Shown piece after piece: positions 40,246 to 50,527 of a stretch of 64,000 nucleotides of DNA. Location of the stretch: assembly GCA_902593075.1 (NCBI GenBank), contig CACJHA010000002.1, forward strand, positions 1 through 64,000. Direction: 5' to 3'. This stretch comes from an uncultured Bacteroidota bacterium. Lineage in GTDB: Bacteria; Bacteroidota; Bacteroidia; Flavobacteriales; Flavobacteriaceae. The translations under genes and the position numbers were made by a program. How positions within the stretch are numbered: the first letter of the stretch is position 1; the number at the start of each line of letters is the position of its first letter. Under the pieces are notes generated by a model, which worked only from the letters and a program-made list of their open reading frames with translations, was not told where the DNA came from and searched no databases.

Positions 40246-41505
40246 TTATTTAACTTTTATTATATCTCTAACATCGGTAGTGTACCGAGATGAAAGGTGT
40301 TCTTGTCGCATCTTCCAAGTTTGATCTAGATCCTGGTTGCCCAACTTTAAAATATTTTCTCCAAATCTCAGGTGAATTTTATCTATAGTCTTCATTAAAT
40401 CCCCGTGTATATTACCCGTATTTTGAAAAAGATTTAACTGTTTTGAATTTGAAGGTGTCAAATCTGTCAGTATTACTCCACCTTTTTTGTAATTAATATT
40501 TTTTTTAAATATTCGTTTGAGACCCATGTTGGCATATTTTGCTATTGTTATTGCTGAATTAGTTGGATTAGGTAAATTTACCATACTGCTATTATAATAT
40601 TGTTGATCGATTGGTAGGTGAGAACTGGTTCGTATGAAAACCATAATGGACTTACAATTGCTGTTTTGATATCGCAGTTTTCGAGAACATATCGATGCAT
40701 AGGTTACTATACGTTCTTCTAGTTCCCAATATTTTTTTATTACCTCTTTGAAACTTCTAGTGGTTGCAATTGATTTTTTGTCTGGGTTTTCTTCGTCTAG
40801 ACCGATACAAGAGAACCCCTTTAAATCTTTCTTTAATCTAAGACCTAGAATGCTCATATTTTTTTTAACCCACTGGTCAGGAAGTTTACAAAAATCATTT
40901 GCCGTTGTAATACCATTTTTTATGAGTAACTTTTTATATTGTCTTCCTACACCCCAAATGTCCTCAACTTTTGTCCATTTGAGTGCGTTTGAAATTTGTT
41001 TTTCTGATTTTATTAAATATACTCCCTTTGTTTTGTGGACATATTTTTTTGCAATTTTATTTGCAATTTTTGCGAGTGCCTTCGTTGGAGCAATACCTAT
41101 CGATACAGGAATCCCTGTCCAACGTTTTATTTTTTGTTTTAAAAGAAATGCCTCCTTTTCTAAATCACAATATTTGAATCCTCTAAAATCTAGAAACGCC
41201 TCGTCTATACTATAAATTTCAATATTTGGCGTGTGCATACTAAGAATTTTCATTATACGTTGACTCATGTCTCCGTAAAGTGGATAGTTTGATGAAAAGA
41301 CATTCACCTTTTCTTTTTTAAATATATTTAGGTATTTAAAGGCAGGCGCCCCCATCGGTATATCAAGAGTTTTTGCTTCATTACTTCTAGAGATGACACA
41401 TCCGTCGTTATTTGATAAAATAACAACCGGAGAATTTTCTAATCTAGGTTGAAAAACTCTCTCACATGAAACGTAGAAATTATTGCAGTCGACTAATGCA
41501 AACAT
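40246..41505 (-). CDS. umuC: Y-family DNA polymerase UmuC
   Basis: MFALVDCNNFYVSCERVFQP, ILSNNDGCVISRS, EIYSIDEAFLDF. Confidence 0.96.
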   Translation of the reverse strand: MFALVDCNNFYVSCERVFQPRLENSPVVILSNNDGCVISRSNEAKTLDIPMGAPAFKYLNIFKKEKVNVFSSNYPLYGDMSQRIMKILSMHTPNIEIYSIDEAFLDFRGFKYCDLEKEAFLLKQKIKRWTGIPVSIGIAPTKALAKIANKIAKKYVHKTKGVYLIKSEKQISNALKWTKVEDIWGVGRQYKKLLIKNGITTANDFCKLPDQWVKKNMSILGLRLKKDLKGFSCIGLDEENPDKKSIATTRSFKEVIKKYWELEERIVTYASICSRKLRYQNSNCKSIMVFIRTSSHLPIDQQYYNSSMVNLPNPTNSAITIAKYANMGLKRIFKKNINYKKGGVILTDLTPSNSKQLNLFQNTGNIHGDLMKTIDKIHLRFGENILKLGNQDLDQTWKMRQEHLSSRYTTDVRDIIKVK

Positions 41506-41551
41506 ATAATTAAAAATAGTAATTTTATCTAAGATTTGAAGTCCTATTAGA

Positions 41552-44338
41552 ATGGATAAATATTCTTTTTTGAATGCTGCACATACTGGTTATTTTGCTG
41601 AGATGTATGAAAAATATTTGCAAGAGCCAGATAGCGTCGAAGCAAGCCTAAGAGCTTTCTTTCAAGGTTTTGATTTTGGAATTGAAAACAACCAAAATGG
41701 GCATTCTAAAACTAGTGAAAACGAAATTCCAAAGCATTTAGAACGTGAGTTTAAAGTAGTTCAGTTAATAGATGCTTATCGGAAAAGTGGTCATCTTTTT
41801 ACAAAAACAAATCCGGTTCGTGAAAGAAGAACATACAGTCCAAATCTTGATATAAAAAACTTTGGTTTATCTGTTGATGATTTGAATGAGGTCGTTGGTG
41901 CTGGGGAAACAATGGGAATAGGCCCTTCCACACTTTCTCAAATAATAGAGCATCTACAGGATATTTATTGTGATTCAATTGGAGTTGAATATATGTATAT
42001 CAGAAATCCAAAGAGAGTTAGGTGGATTAAAGATAAATTGCATAAAAATAATAATCACCCAAAATTTACTAGTGAACAGAAAAAGCATATTTTAAAAAAA
42101 CTAACTCAAGCTGTCTCGTTCGAAAATTTTTTACATAAAAAGTATGTTGGTCAAAAAAGATTTTCTCTGGAGGGAGGGGAATCATTAATCCCTGCCTTAG
42201 ATGCACTGATAATGCAAGCTGACAACAAAGGAGTAGAAGAGTTTGTAATGGGGATGGCTCATAGGGGTAGATTGAATACTTTGACGAATATTTTTGGAAA
42301 ATCAAGTCGCGATATATTCTCTGAATTCGACGGTAAAGATTATGATGAAATTGTTTTTGACGGGGACGTCAAGTATCATTTGGGTTGGACCTCTAAAATT
42401 GATCCTAATGGCGATGGAAAAAAAATTAATATCAACTTAGCCCCAAATCCTTCTCATTTAGAAACGGTAGGAGCAGTTGTTCAAGGAATTTCTAGAGCTA
42501 AACTTGAGAAAAAATACAATTTTGACACAAAAAAAGTATTACCAATTATTGTACACGGAGATGCAGCTATCGCAGGTCAAGGGCTTCCATACGAAATAGT
42601 TCAAATGGCTAAATTAAAAGGTTATGGGACTGGTGGAACAATACATATTGTTGTAAATAATCAAATTGGTTTTACAACAAATTATTTGGACGCAAGGTCA
42701 TCCACTTATTGTACCGATGTTGCTAAGGTGACTTTATGTCCGGTTTTGCATATAAATTCAGATGATGTAGAAGCTGTCGTCCACGGAGTATCTTTTGCTT
42801 TAGATTATCGTATGGAATTTGGTGAAGACGTATTTATTGATTTGTTAGGATACAGAAAATATGGTCATAATGAAGGAGACGAACCAAGGTTTACGCAACC
42901 TCAACTATACAAATCTATTGGCAATCATAAAAACCCAAAACAGATTTACGCAGAAAAACTTATTAGTGAAGGAGTAATAAGTGAGGATTACCTTAAAAAA
43001 ATTGAAATTGAGTATAGCTTATCTCTGGAATCAGATTTAGAGGATTCAAGGAAAATTCAGACTACTGAGATTACGCCTTTTATGGCTGACGAATGGAATA
43101 ATTACAAAAGGGAAGACGAATCTATAATGTTGACCACGATTAACACCTCTGTCTCTAATGAAAAATTATTTAAAGTTGCTAAAGCCATTACTCAACTACC
43201 TACAGAAAAAAAATTCCTTAGAAAAATTGAAAAATTAATTAATGATAGGAAAAAGATGTTTTTTGAAAAAGATTCTTTGGATTGGGCGATGGGAGAGATG
43301 CTAGCTTACGGAAGTCTCCTTTTAGAAGGTCACGATATTAGGATTTCAGGTCAAGATGTTGAAAGAGGAACATTTTCTCATCGTCATGCAATAGTTAAAG
43401 CTGAGGATTCAGAAGAAGATGTTATATTATTAAATAAGATATCTGATAATCAAGGTGAATTTAGAATTTATAATTCTCTGCTTTCTGAATATGGAGTTTT
43501 AGGATTTGATTATGGTTATTCAATGGCAACTCCAAATTCACTTACCATATGGGAAGCACAATTTGGCGACTTCTCAAATGGAGCACAAATAATGATAGAT
43601 CAGTATATTTCTGCAGCCGAAGACAAATGGAAGCTTCAAAACGGAATAGTTCTTTTACTTCCTCATGGATATGAAGGACAGGGAGCTGAGCATTCTTCAG
43701 CTAGAGTTGAGAGGTATTTACAGTTATGTGCAAAGGATAACATGTTTGTTGCAAATTGTTCTACCCCTTCAAATTTATTTCATCTTTTAAGAAGACAGAT
43801 GAAATTAAGTTATCGAAAGCCTCTTATAATCTTTACCCCCAAGAGTTTATTGAGGCACCCACTTGTGGTTTCGAAGGTAAAAGATTTTACGGATGGTAAT
43901 TTTAAAATGGTTATTGATGATTGTAATGTAGATGCTAATCAAGCAAAAAAATTAGTTTTTTGCTCAGGAAAATTTTATTATGACTTGTATAGAGCTAGGG
44001 AAGAGAGAAAAATTAGAGATGTTGCAATTGTTAGAATAGAGCAATTATTTCCATTACCAATTGAAGAAATAAGAAATATTTTAGATAAATATTCTCAAGT
44101 AAATGATATTGTTTGGGCTCAAGAAGAACCAAAAAACATGGGTGTTTGGAGCCATTTGCTTCTGCATCTTCTGGAAGCAAAAGAGTTTCGTTGTGTATCA
44201 CGAAGGTTTTATGGCGCCCCTGCAGCTGGAAGTTCTAAAAGATTTAACAAAAGACATAATGAAGTGATAGATTATGTTTTTGATGAAAAAAAAGATAATT
44301 TTAAACTAAAGAAAAAAACGAAAAAAAAGAGAAACTAA
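41552..44338 (+). CDS. sucA: 2-oxoglutarate dehydrogenase E1 component
   Basis: EEFVMGMAHRGRLNTLTNIFGK, HGDAAIAGQGLPYEIVQM, LPHGYEGQGAEHSSARVERYLQLC. Confidence 0.98.
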   Translation: MDKYSFLNAAHTGYFAEMYEKYLQEPDSVEASLRAFFQGFDFGIENNQNGHSKTSENEIPKHLEREFKVVQLIDAYRKSGHLFTKTNPVRERRTYSPNLDIKNFGLSVDDLNEVVGAGETMGIGPSTLSQIIEHLQDIYCDSIGVEYMYIRNPKRVRWIKDKLHKNNNHPKFTSEQKKHILKKLTQAVSFENFLHKKYVGQKRFSLEGGESLIPALDALIMQADNKGVEEFVMGMAHRGRLNTLTNIFGKSSRDIFSEFDGKDYDEIVFDGDVKYHLGWTSKIDPNGDGKKININLAPNPSHLETVGAVVQGISRAKLEKKYNFDTKKVLPIIVHGDAAIAGQGLPYEIVQMAKLKGYGTGGTIHIVVNNQIGFTTNYLDARSSTYCTDVAKVTLCPVLHINSDDVEAVVHGVSFALDYRMEFGEDVFIDLLGYRKYGHNEGDEPRFTQPQLYKSIGNHKNPKQIYAEKLISEGVISEDYLKKIEIEYSLSLESDLEDSRKIQTTEITPFMADEWNNYKREDESIMLTTINTSVSNEKLFKVAKAITQLPTEKKFLRKIEKLINDRKKMFFEKDSLDWAMGEMLAYGSLLLEGHDIRISGQDVERGTFSHRHAIVKAEDSEEDVILLNKISDNQGEFRIYNSLLSEYGVLGFDYGYSMATPNSLTIWEAQFGDFSNGAQIMIDQYISAAEDKWKLQNGIVLLLPHGYEGQGAEHSSARVERYLQLCAKDNMFVANCSTPSNLFHLLRRQMKLSYRKPLIIFTPKSLLRHPLVVSKVKDFTDGNFKMVIDDCNVDANQAKKLVFCSGKFYYDLYRAREERKIRDVAIVRIEQLFPLPIEEIRNILDKYSQVNDIVWAQEEPKNMGVWSHLLLHLLEAKEFRCVSRRFYGAPAAGSSKRFNKRHNEVIDYVFDEKKDNFKLKKKTKKKRN

Positions 44339-44344
44339 ACAGGT

Positions 44345-45559
44345 ATGAAATTAGAAATGAAAGTTCCCTCTCCAGGGGAATCAATAACTGAAGTAGAAAT
44401 TGCTCAGTGGTTAGTTTCAGATGGAGATTTTGTTGAAAAAGATCAGGCTATCGCAGAGGTTGATTCTGATAAAGCCACCCTTGATTTACCTGCGGAAGCC
44501 AGTGGAGTTATTACTTTAAAAGCAGAAGAAGGTGATTCCGTTGAAGTAGGACAGGTCGTTTGTCTAATTGACACAGACGCTTCTGGTGGCGAAAACAAAC
44601 CCAAGTCTTCAAATGAGATTACTGAAAAAAAAGTAGACACAAGTGTTGAAAATGAGCCCATCGTCACTGAAAAAACCTACGCTTCTAATCATTCATCTCC
44701 TGCTGCCAGGAAAATACTTGACGAAAAGGGAATCAACCCAATTGATATTCATGGTTCTGGAAAGGGCGGAAGAATTACCAAAGAGGATGCTGTTAATGCC
44801 AAAGCCTCAATGGGTACTCCTCCAAAAGGAATTGACAGAAACTCAGATAAATCAAAAATGTCTCTCCTTAGAAGAAAAGTTGCTGAAAGATTGGTAAGTG
44901 CCAAAAACGAAACAGCTATGCTAACCACATTTAATGAAGCTAATATGAGTGAGGTTTTTTCTTTAAGAAAGAAATTTAAAGAATCATTTAAAGACAAGCA
45001 TGATGTTGGTCTTGGCTTTATGAGTTTTTTCACTAAAGCTGTTGTTTATGCTCTAAAGCAATACCCAGATGTTAATTCAATGATAGATGGAGATTTTCAA
45101 ATTAAATATGATTATTGTGACATAAGTGTTGCTGTATCGGGTCCTAAGGGTTTAATGGTTCCTGTTTTAAGAGGCGCCGAGAAATTGACTTTTAAAGAAA
45201 TTGAATTGGAAATTAAGAGACTAGCTTTAAGGGCTAGGGAGGGTGAAATTACCGTTGACGAAATGACCGGGGGCACATTTACAATTTCTAATGGAGGTGT
45301 ATTTGGTTCGATGCTTTCAACACCTATAATTAATCCTCCTCAATCGGGAATATTAGGAATGCATAATATTATTGAACGCCCTGTGGCAATCGATGGAAAG
45401 GTAGCAATACAACCAATGATGTATTTAGCTTTTTCTTACGACCATAGGATAATTGATGGGAGAGAGTCTGTTGGATTTTTAGTTGCAATAAAAGAGGCAA
45501 TTGAGAATCCTATTGAAAAATTAATGGATAATAATCCCAAAAAAGCATTGGAATTATAA
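44345..45559 (+). CDS. sucB: Dihydrolipoyllysine succinyltransferase, 2-oxoglutarate dehydrogenase E2
   Basis: Lipoyl domain [15 protein letters not shown]3-binding [32 protein letters not shown]. Confidence 0.98.
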   Translation: MKLEMKVPSPGESITEVEIAQWLVSDGDFVEKDQAIAEVDSDKATLDLPAEASGVITLKAEEGDSVEVGQVVCLIDTDASGGENKPKSSNEITEKKVDTSVENEPIVTEKTYASNHSSPAARKILDEKGINPIDIHGSGKGGRITKEDAVNAKASMGTPPKGIDRNSDKSKMSLLRRKVAERLVSAKNETAMLTTFNEANMSEVFSLRKKFKESFKDKHDVGLGFMSFFTKAVVYALKQYPDVNSMIDGDFQIKYDYCDISVAVSGPKGLMVPVLRGAEKLTFKEIELEIKRLALRAREGEITVDEMTGGTFTISNGGVFGSMLSTPIINPPQSGILGMHNIIERPVAIDGKVAIQPMMYLAFSYDHRIIDGRESVGFLVAIKEAIENPIEKLMDNNPKKALEL

Positions 45560-45563
45560 AATG

Positions 45564-45977
45564 CTAAAGAAAATTAATTGAAAGCCTTTCATAATTTATT
45601 TTTGCTTTTATTTCGTTTAAAATGTCACCACCTAATATTCCATCGATTTCTTTTTCTTTTTGTTCTTTAAGTGCTTGATTAATCGTACTCATATCTATTA
45701 GCATTAGTGTAACATCTATTTCTTTTTGAGGTTTAAGAATTAATTTACAATTTTCACTAGATATAGCACCCATTTTTTTTTCTGCTGCAGATGTAAGTTC
45801 AATTTTCTTTCCTTTAGATTGAATATTATATTTTTCTTTTTTCAAGATATCAAAACAACTATTTGAAGCACCAGTATCAACTAAAAATCTAGCCCTTTTA
45901 TTATTTATTTTGAGGTTACATACTATGTGTTTACTTGCAGTAATCTCAAGTGATATTTTTTTCTTTTTTATTTTCAA
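45564..45977 (-). CDS. Retropepsin-like aspartic protease family protein
   Basis: ARFLVDTGASNSCFD, DGILGGDILNEIKAKINY. Confidence 0.82.
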   Translation of the reverse strand: MKIKKKKISLEITASKHIVCNLKINNKRARFLVDTGASNSCFDILKKEKYNIQSKGKKIELTSAAEKKMGAISSENCKLILKPQKEIDVTLMLIDMSTINQALKEQKEKEIDGILGGDILNEIKAKINYERLSINFL

Positions 45978-46048
45978 TTATTTGTGATGACTACATTAAA
46001 GATAAAAATTTAGAGTATTCTTGATATTCAAATCCATAACTTTATATT

Positions 46049-46816
46049 ATGAATTTTATAGATACCCACACTCATTTATATTTAAAGGATTTCGATCTCG
46101 ATATTGACGAAGAAATAAAAAAATCAATTGCTCTTGGGATAAAAGAATTTTATTTACCATCTATTGATAGTTCTTACACAAATAGAATGATTAAAATAAA
46201 AAGTAAATATCCAAACGAAATCAGATTAATGATGGGTCTACATCCAACGCATATTAATGATAATTATTTGGTTGAAATCAATCATGTAAAAAAAATGCTT
46301 GAAGAAATGAAATTTTCTGCTGTTGGAGAAATTGGTATAGATTTATATTGGAATAAAAAAAATCTAAAAAATCAAATTAATGTTTTTATTCAACAAATTG
46401 AAATAGCATTATTAAACAAATTACCAATTGTAATTCATTGTAGAGATGCATTTGATGAAGTATATAAAGTTTTACTGAATTTTAAAAAAGATAATCTCTT
46501 TGGAATATTCCATTGTTTCACAGGGACAAAAGAAGAAGCCGAAAAAATAATAGATTTAAATTTTAAGTTAGGCATTGGAGGTGTTGTGACATTTAAAAAT
46601 GGAGGTATTGACAAATTTTTAAATCAAATTCCACTGACATCAATAGTTTTAGAAACAGATGCCCCATACCTTGCTCCGCACCCATACAGAGGAAAAAGAA
46701 ATAAAAGTTCTTATTTAAAAATTATTGCTGACAAAATCGCTAAAATATATGATCTCCCTTTAGAAAAAATTGCAGATCAAACAACAACAAACGCTAGGAG
46801 TGTATTTAAATTTTAA
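46049..46816 (+). CDS. tatD: TatD family metal-dependent hydrolase
   Basis: FIDTHTHLYL, AVGEIGIDLYW, PIVIHCRDAFDEV, GIFHCFTGT, LETDAPYLAPHPYRGKRN. Confidence 0.95.
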   Translation: MNFIDTHTHLYLKDFDLDIDEEIKKSIALGIKEFYLPSIDSSYTNRMIKIKSKYPNEIRLMMGLHPTHINDNYLVEINHVKKMLEEMKFSAVGEIGIDLYWNKKNLKNQINVFIQQIEIALLNKLPIVIHCRDAFDEVYKVLLNFKKDNLFGIFHCFTGTKEEAEKIIDLNFKLGIGGVVTFKNGGIDKFLNQIPLTSIVLETDAPYLAPHPYRGKRNKSSYLKIIADKIAKIYDLPLEKIADQTTTNARSVFKF

Positions 46817-46844
46817 TGTATTTTTGGGGCTTTAAGTTTAAAAA

Positions 46845-46932
46845 AGAGAGGTGGCCGAGTGGCTTAAGGCGCACGCTTGGAAAGCGTGTATGCGTTAATA
46901 GCGTATCGAGGGTTCGAATCCCTTCCTCTCTG
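46845..46932 (+). tRNA. tRNA-Ser (GGA anticodon)
   Basis: AGAGAGGTGGCCGAGTGGCTTAAGGCGCACGCTTGGAAAGCGTG...GAGGGTTCGAATCCCTTCCTCTCTG; 7-bp acceptor stem, long variable arm. Confidence 0.96.
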
Positions 46933-47040
46933 CAACTATCCTTGTAAAGCTTTGAATTTATTTAGTTGTTAATTAAAATGTATCAATTTTAAAGATTATG
47001 ATATTTTACCTAAATTTAAACAAAGTAAATAAAATACCCA

Positions 47041-47979
47041 TTAAACAGTTGACTGTTGAATGATTTCATGTTCTTTAAGAAATTGTTTTACTTCTTTTAT
47101 TTTTGGTATTGATGTTTGTGCTCCTTTTTTAGTCACTGAAATTGTAGCTGCAGCATGGCTCAATTTAATTGCTTTATCAAAAGATAACCCTGATGTTATT
47201 GAATATGCAAGGTATCCATTAAAAATATCCCCTGCGGCAGTAGAGTCTTTAGAATTGACTTTGGGAACTTCAAATCGATAAGCCTCCGATGAACTAACCC
47301 AAATACTTCCCTTATCTCCTAAAGTTACAATGCAGTGATCAACACCCTGATTCAACAAATTTTTGGCTGCTTTTAATGCACTTTCTTCGTCTGTTATTCT
47401 AATCTTTGTCAAAAGCTCAAGTTCAGTTTCATTTGGAGTAATCATCCATATTTTTTTTAATAATTTTTTAGGCAAATTCTGAGCAGGTGCTGGATTAACT
47501 AAAATTTTTACTTTTTTTTCAAAGCAAAAATCTATAAGTGATACTATTGTTTCAAATGGAATTTCAAATTGAATTAATACCAAACTTGCTTTTTCAATTT
47601 CATTTAAAAAAGGAATTAATTTGTCAAAAGTGAGGGTTCCGTTTGATCCAGGTGCAACCGCAATACAATTTTCTCCTTTATCTGAAACTAAAATTTGAGC
47701 AATTCCAGAATGTGTTGTTTTATCATGAAGAATATATTTTTGTTCAAATCCTACCTCATTAAAATGATTTTTGAGACTTTCTCCGAAAGTATCGTTTCCT
47801 AATTGTGTTATAAATTTTACATCAGCTCCTGCAAAATGTGATGCTACAGCTTGATTAGCTCCTTTACCTCCATAGATTATCTGCGAATCGCCACCAATAA
47901 TTGTCTCTCCAATTTTTGGAATCCGACTTAGATAAATCACAATATCTGTATTTGAGCTTCCAATTACAAATAAACTCAT
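47041..47979 (-). CDS. rbsK: Ribokinase (PfkB family)
   Basis: GSSNTDIVIYLSRIPKIGETIIG, YGGKGANQAVAS, DSTAAGDIFNGYLAYS. Confidence 0.92.
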   Translation of the reverse strand: MSLFVIGSSNTDIVIYLSRIPKIGETIIGGDSQIIYGGKGANQAVASHFAGADVKFITQLGNDTFGESLKNHFNEVGFEQKYILHDKTTHSGIAQILVSDKGENCIAVAPGSNGTLTFDKLIPFLNEIEKASLVLIQFEIPFETIVSLIDFCFEKKVKILVNPAPAQNLPKKLLKKIWMITPNETELELLTKIRITDEESALKAAKNLLNQGVDHCIVTLGDKGSIWVSSSEAYRFEVPKVNSKDSTAAGDIFNGYLAYSITSGLSFDKAIKLSHAAATISVTKKGAQTSIPKIKEVKQFLKEHEIIQQSTV

Positions 47980-47981
47980 AA

Positions 47982-48986
47982 CTATATTAATTTAGCTGCA
48001 ATAATAAATCCAATCCCTAAAAAAAATAAAATAAACATCATTGGAATTAACCATCTACTTTCATAAGGTAAATCTTTAAATTCTTTCCAAATAAACACAC
48101 CCCAAATAGCTGCTACTAAAGTAGCTCCTTGACCTAAGCCATAAGCAATTGCTGGACCAGCCTGATCAGAAGCTAAAATATTTAGGGACATTCCTACACC
48201 CCAAATAATACCCCCGAAAATACCTATCATATGGAGTTTTAAACTCCCTAATTTTAAATAGTCAACAAAACTCACTTTTTCACCTTTAAGCGGAAAATAC
48301 ATATTAATTGTATTGAATATAAAATTTGAAACAATAATTCCAATAGAAAATACAACTAAAGCAGTATACGGAGTTAATTTTCCAGCTTGAGGTATTAAAA
48401 AATCAACTGACATTGAAGATGCAACAAACTTATAAAAAAAACCCATAGCAATTCCTGCTATAAGCGATATGAATATACCTTTAAGTGGATTATCTTTAGT
48501 GTTTTTAAGTGTTTTATTATAAGCAAGACCATCAAATAAAATAGCAATAGCTATAAGAGTAACGCCTGAAAACAAGACATAAGGATTTCCTTCCGGTTGG
48601 GAAATATAATTTGTAAAAACGCCTAAAACTAAAGCTATTCCAATACCAATTGGAAATGCTATCGCCATTCCTGCTATTTCTATAGCAATTACCAATAGAA
48701 GATTTGCAAAATTAAATATTATACCTCCAATAAAAGCAGACCTCAAGTTGGCAATGTCTGCTTGATAAAAGTCTTCTAAAAAACCTCTTCCGTTATCACC
48801 AAATGATCCAAGGGTAAATGCAAAAAAAAATGTTGTAAAAAGAATTCCAAAAGAATAATCCCAATAGAAAAGTTGAAAAGGCCATTTTTCACTTGATAAT
48901 TTTTGCGTATTTGCCCAAGATCCCCAACATAACATTGTTATAAAACAAAAAATAATTGCTAGAATATAATTGTCTACTATAAACAT
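47982..48986 (-). CDS. GRP-type sugar transporter (glucose/ribose porter, DMT superfamily)
   Basis: Ten-TM profile; CWGSWANTQKL near N-terminus; 2 bp from ribokinase. Confidence 0.85.
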   Translation of the reverse strand: MFIVDNYILAIIFCFITMLCWGSWANTQKLSSEKWPFQLFYWDYSFGILFTTFFFAFTLGSFGDNGRGFLEDFYQADIANLRSAFIGGIIFNFANLLLVIAIEIAGMAIAFPIGIGIALVLGVFTNYISQPEGNPYVLFSGVTLIAIAILFDGLAYNKTLKNTKDNPLKGIFISLIAGIAMGFFYKFVASSMSVDFLIPQAGKLTPYTALVVFSIGIIVSNFIFNTINMYFPLKGEKVSFVDYLKLGSLKLHMIGIFGGIIWGVGMSLNILASDQAGPAIAYGLGQGATLVAAIWGVFIWKEFKDLPYESRWLIPMMFILFFLGIGFIIAAKLI

Positions 48987-49063
48987 ATTTTCAGCTATAT
49001 AAAAAAATTAAATCATTAGTTGCTCTTTTGAAAATATCGAAAAGGTATTCCACTTTGATAAAC

Positions 49064-50434
49064 TTAATTTTTAGATGGAATATACCAAATGTTATTTTTA
49101 AGGTCAATTCCTCCACCTAATTCGTTTTGAATTACCCTATCTGTTATGAAAACTCCAATTTCAGCCATATTTGTGAAATTATCTATTCCATTTGGGAAAT
49201 TTTGTCTTGTTCTATGAATATTGTACTCCTCAGAAAAAGTTCTATTAAAAGCTTTTTCAACCTCATCTTTACCAATCATAAATCCAATAAGACCTCCCCA
49301 CGTAGCAGTTGGATTGTCAGAATCCCATCCCATTAGAGAACCAATTTTAATTGTTTCTTTAAGATCTCCTTCACCAGCAAATAAACTAATTAAACTTGCA
49401 GCAAAATTTATTCCAGCTGCAAAACATCCGTTACACCTCAAGTTCCTAGAAGTTATATCGTATCCATCTTTTTCTTCTACTTGATATCTTAAATAAATAT
49501 TATCTCTTATTGTTTCCCATTGAAGACCGTCTTTGTATTGTTTTTTTACAAAATCATACATTTTTGATGCATATGAATCATTTGGCAGTTGATTTCTAGA
49601 TTTTTCTGCCATTATCAATAAGTTTTCTTTATTGCTAATATTTGGATCAGAATTAGCCGCTAAAGAATACATTGAAACATAAAATTTTGATATCCATTCT
49701 GCATTAAATCTTGCAGTTGTCTGTATTGGAAGCTCAGCCATTTTTACGGCAAAATCTGGTCTTGCAGGTGAGTAAAAACCAAATATTTCAGTGGTTAATT
49801 GAGCATCAATCATATCAAAATCAGGATTCTTATTAGGATCACTTGTTTCAGGAGGTATTATTCCACTGATCATCAAGTCTAAAGCTTTTTGGTTTGAGAC
49901 CCATAAATAGTTTTCTTCTTCATGTTTCATATGTTTAAGCCATCCATCACGGATTTGTCTACCAGTTAATTTTGATGTTTTATTTGTATAAACTAAATGT
50001 TGATAGATATATTCAATATCAGTGTCATCATCTGCGCCCCAAATTCCATCATCACCTTCAAAAACAAAATCTATGTTACGTGAGGAATTTTGTGTTGTTT
50101 GACCATACCTTGGTAGATCTTTTTTTCCCCAATCTTCTCTCGTGTAAAAATCTCCTGTCTTTAATTCTCCAATATTTCCTATTTTATCCAATTCAGTAAC
50201 TAGACCAGTCCAATTAGCTATGCATTGTGCTAGCCAAAAACCCTTAAGCTTGTTGATATAATCAGCTCTTGATATAATTATTTCATTTCCTTTTGGGGAA
50301 TATTCATTATAAATTAAGTTTGGATCTTTAATAATATTATTGTCAATTTTCTTTTCCATATTACATGAAAAGAAGGAAATTAAAAATGAAATTAAAACTA
50401 TGTTTTTCATATTATATTGTTTAAAATTTATCAA
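49064..50434 (-). CDS. ADP-ribosylglycohydrolase family protein, predicted lipoprotein
   Basis: Mg-site-like DDDTDIEYIY and GWDSDNPTATWGGLIG; lipobox ISFFSCNMEKK. Confidence 0.82.
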   Translation of the reverse strand: MINFKQYNMKNIVLISFLISFFSCNMEKKIDNNIIKDPNLIYNEYSPKGNEIIISRADYINKLKGFWLAQCIANWTGLVTELDKIGNIGELKTGDFYTREDWGKKDLPRYGQTTQNSSRNIDFVFEGDDGIWGADDDTDIEYIYQHLVYTNKTSKLTGRQIRDGWLKHMKHEEENYLWVSNQKALDLMISGIIPPETSDPNKNPDFDMIDAQLTTEIFGFYSPARPDFAVKMAELPIQTTARFNAEWISKFYVSMYSLAANSDPNISNKENLLIMAEKSRNQLPNDSYASKMYDFVKKQYKDGLQWETIRDNIYLRYQVEEKDGYDITSRNLRCNGCFAAGINFAASLISLFAGEGDLKETIKIGSLMGWDSDNPTATWGGLIGFMIGKDEVEKAFNRTFSEEYNIHRTRQNFPNGIDNFTNMAEIGVFITDRVIQNELGGGIDLKNNIWYIPSKN

Positions 50435-50527
50435 ATTATTTATTCTGAATTGTTTTCTTATTTTAGTTTTTTAGATTCTAGTGCCTCCTTAAAATAATAA
50501 TTCTATAGATATACCTTCTTATCCTCA

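Noticed and set aside
40748-41215. 155-aa plus-strand ORF
   Set aside because: Fully antisense to umuC, which has clear family motifs; no support of its own
39798-41505. UmuDC as a sign of a mobile element or prophage
   Set aside because: No integrase, transposase, phage or conjugation gene nearby; flanked by core genes (sucA, rimM)
46845-46932. tRNA-Ser as an integration site
   Set aside because: No integrase or direct repeat of the tRNA 3' end found downstream
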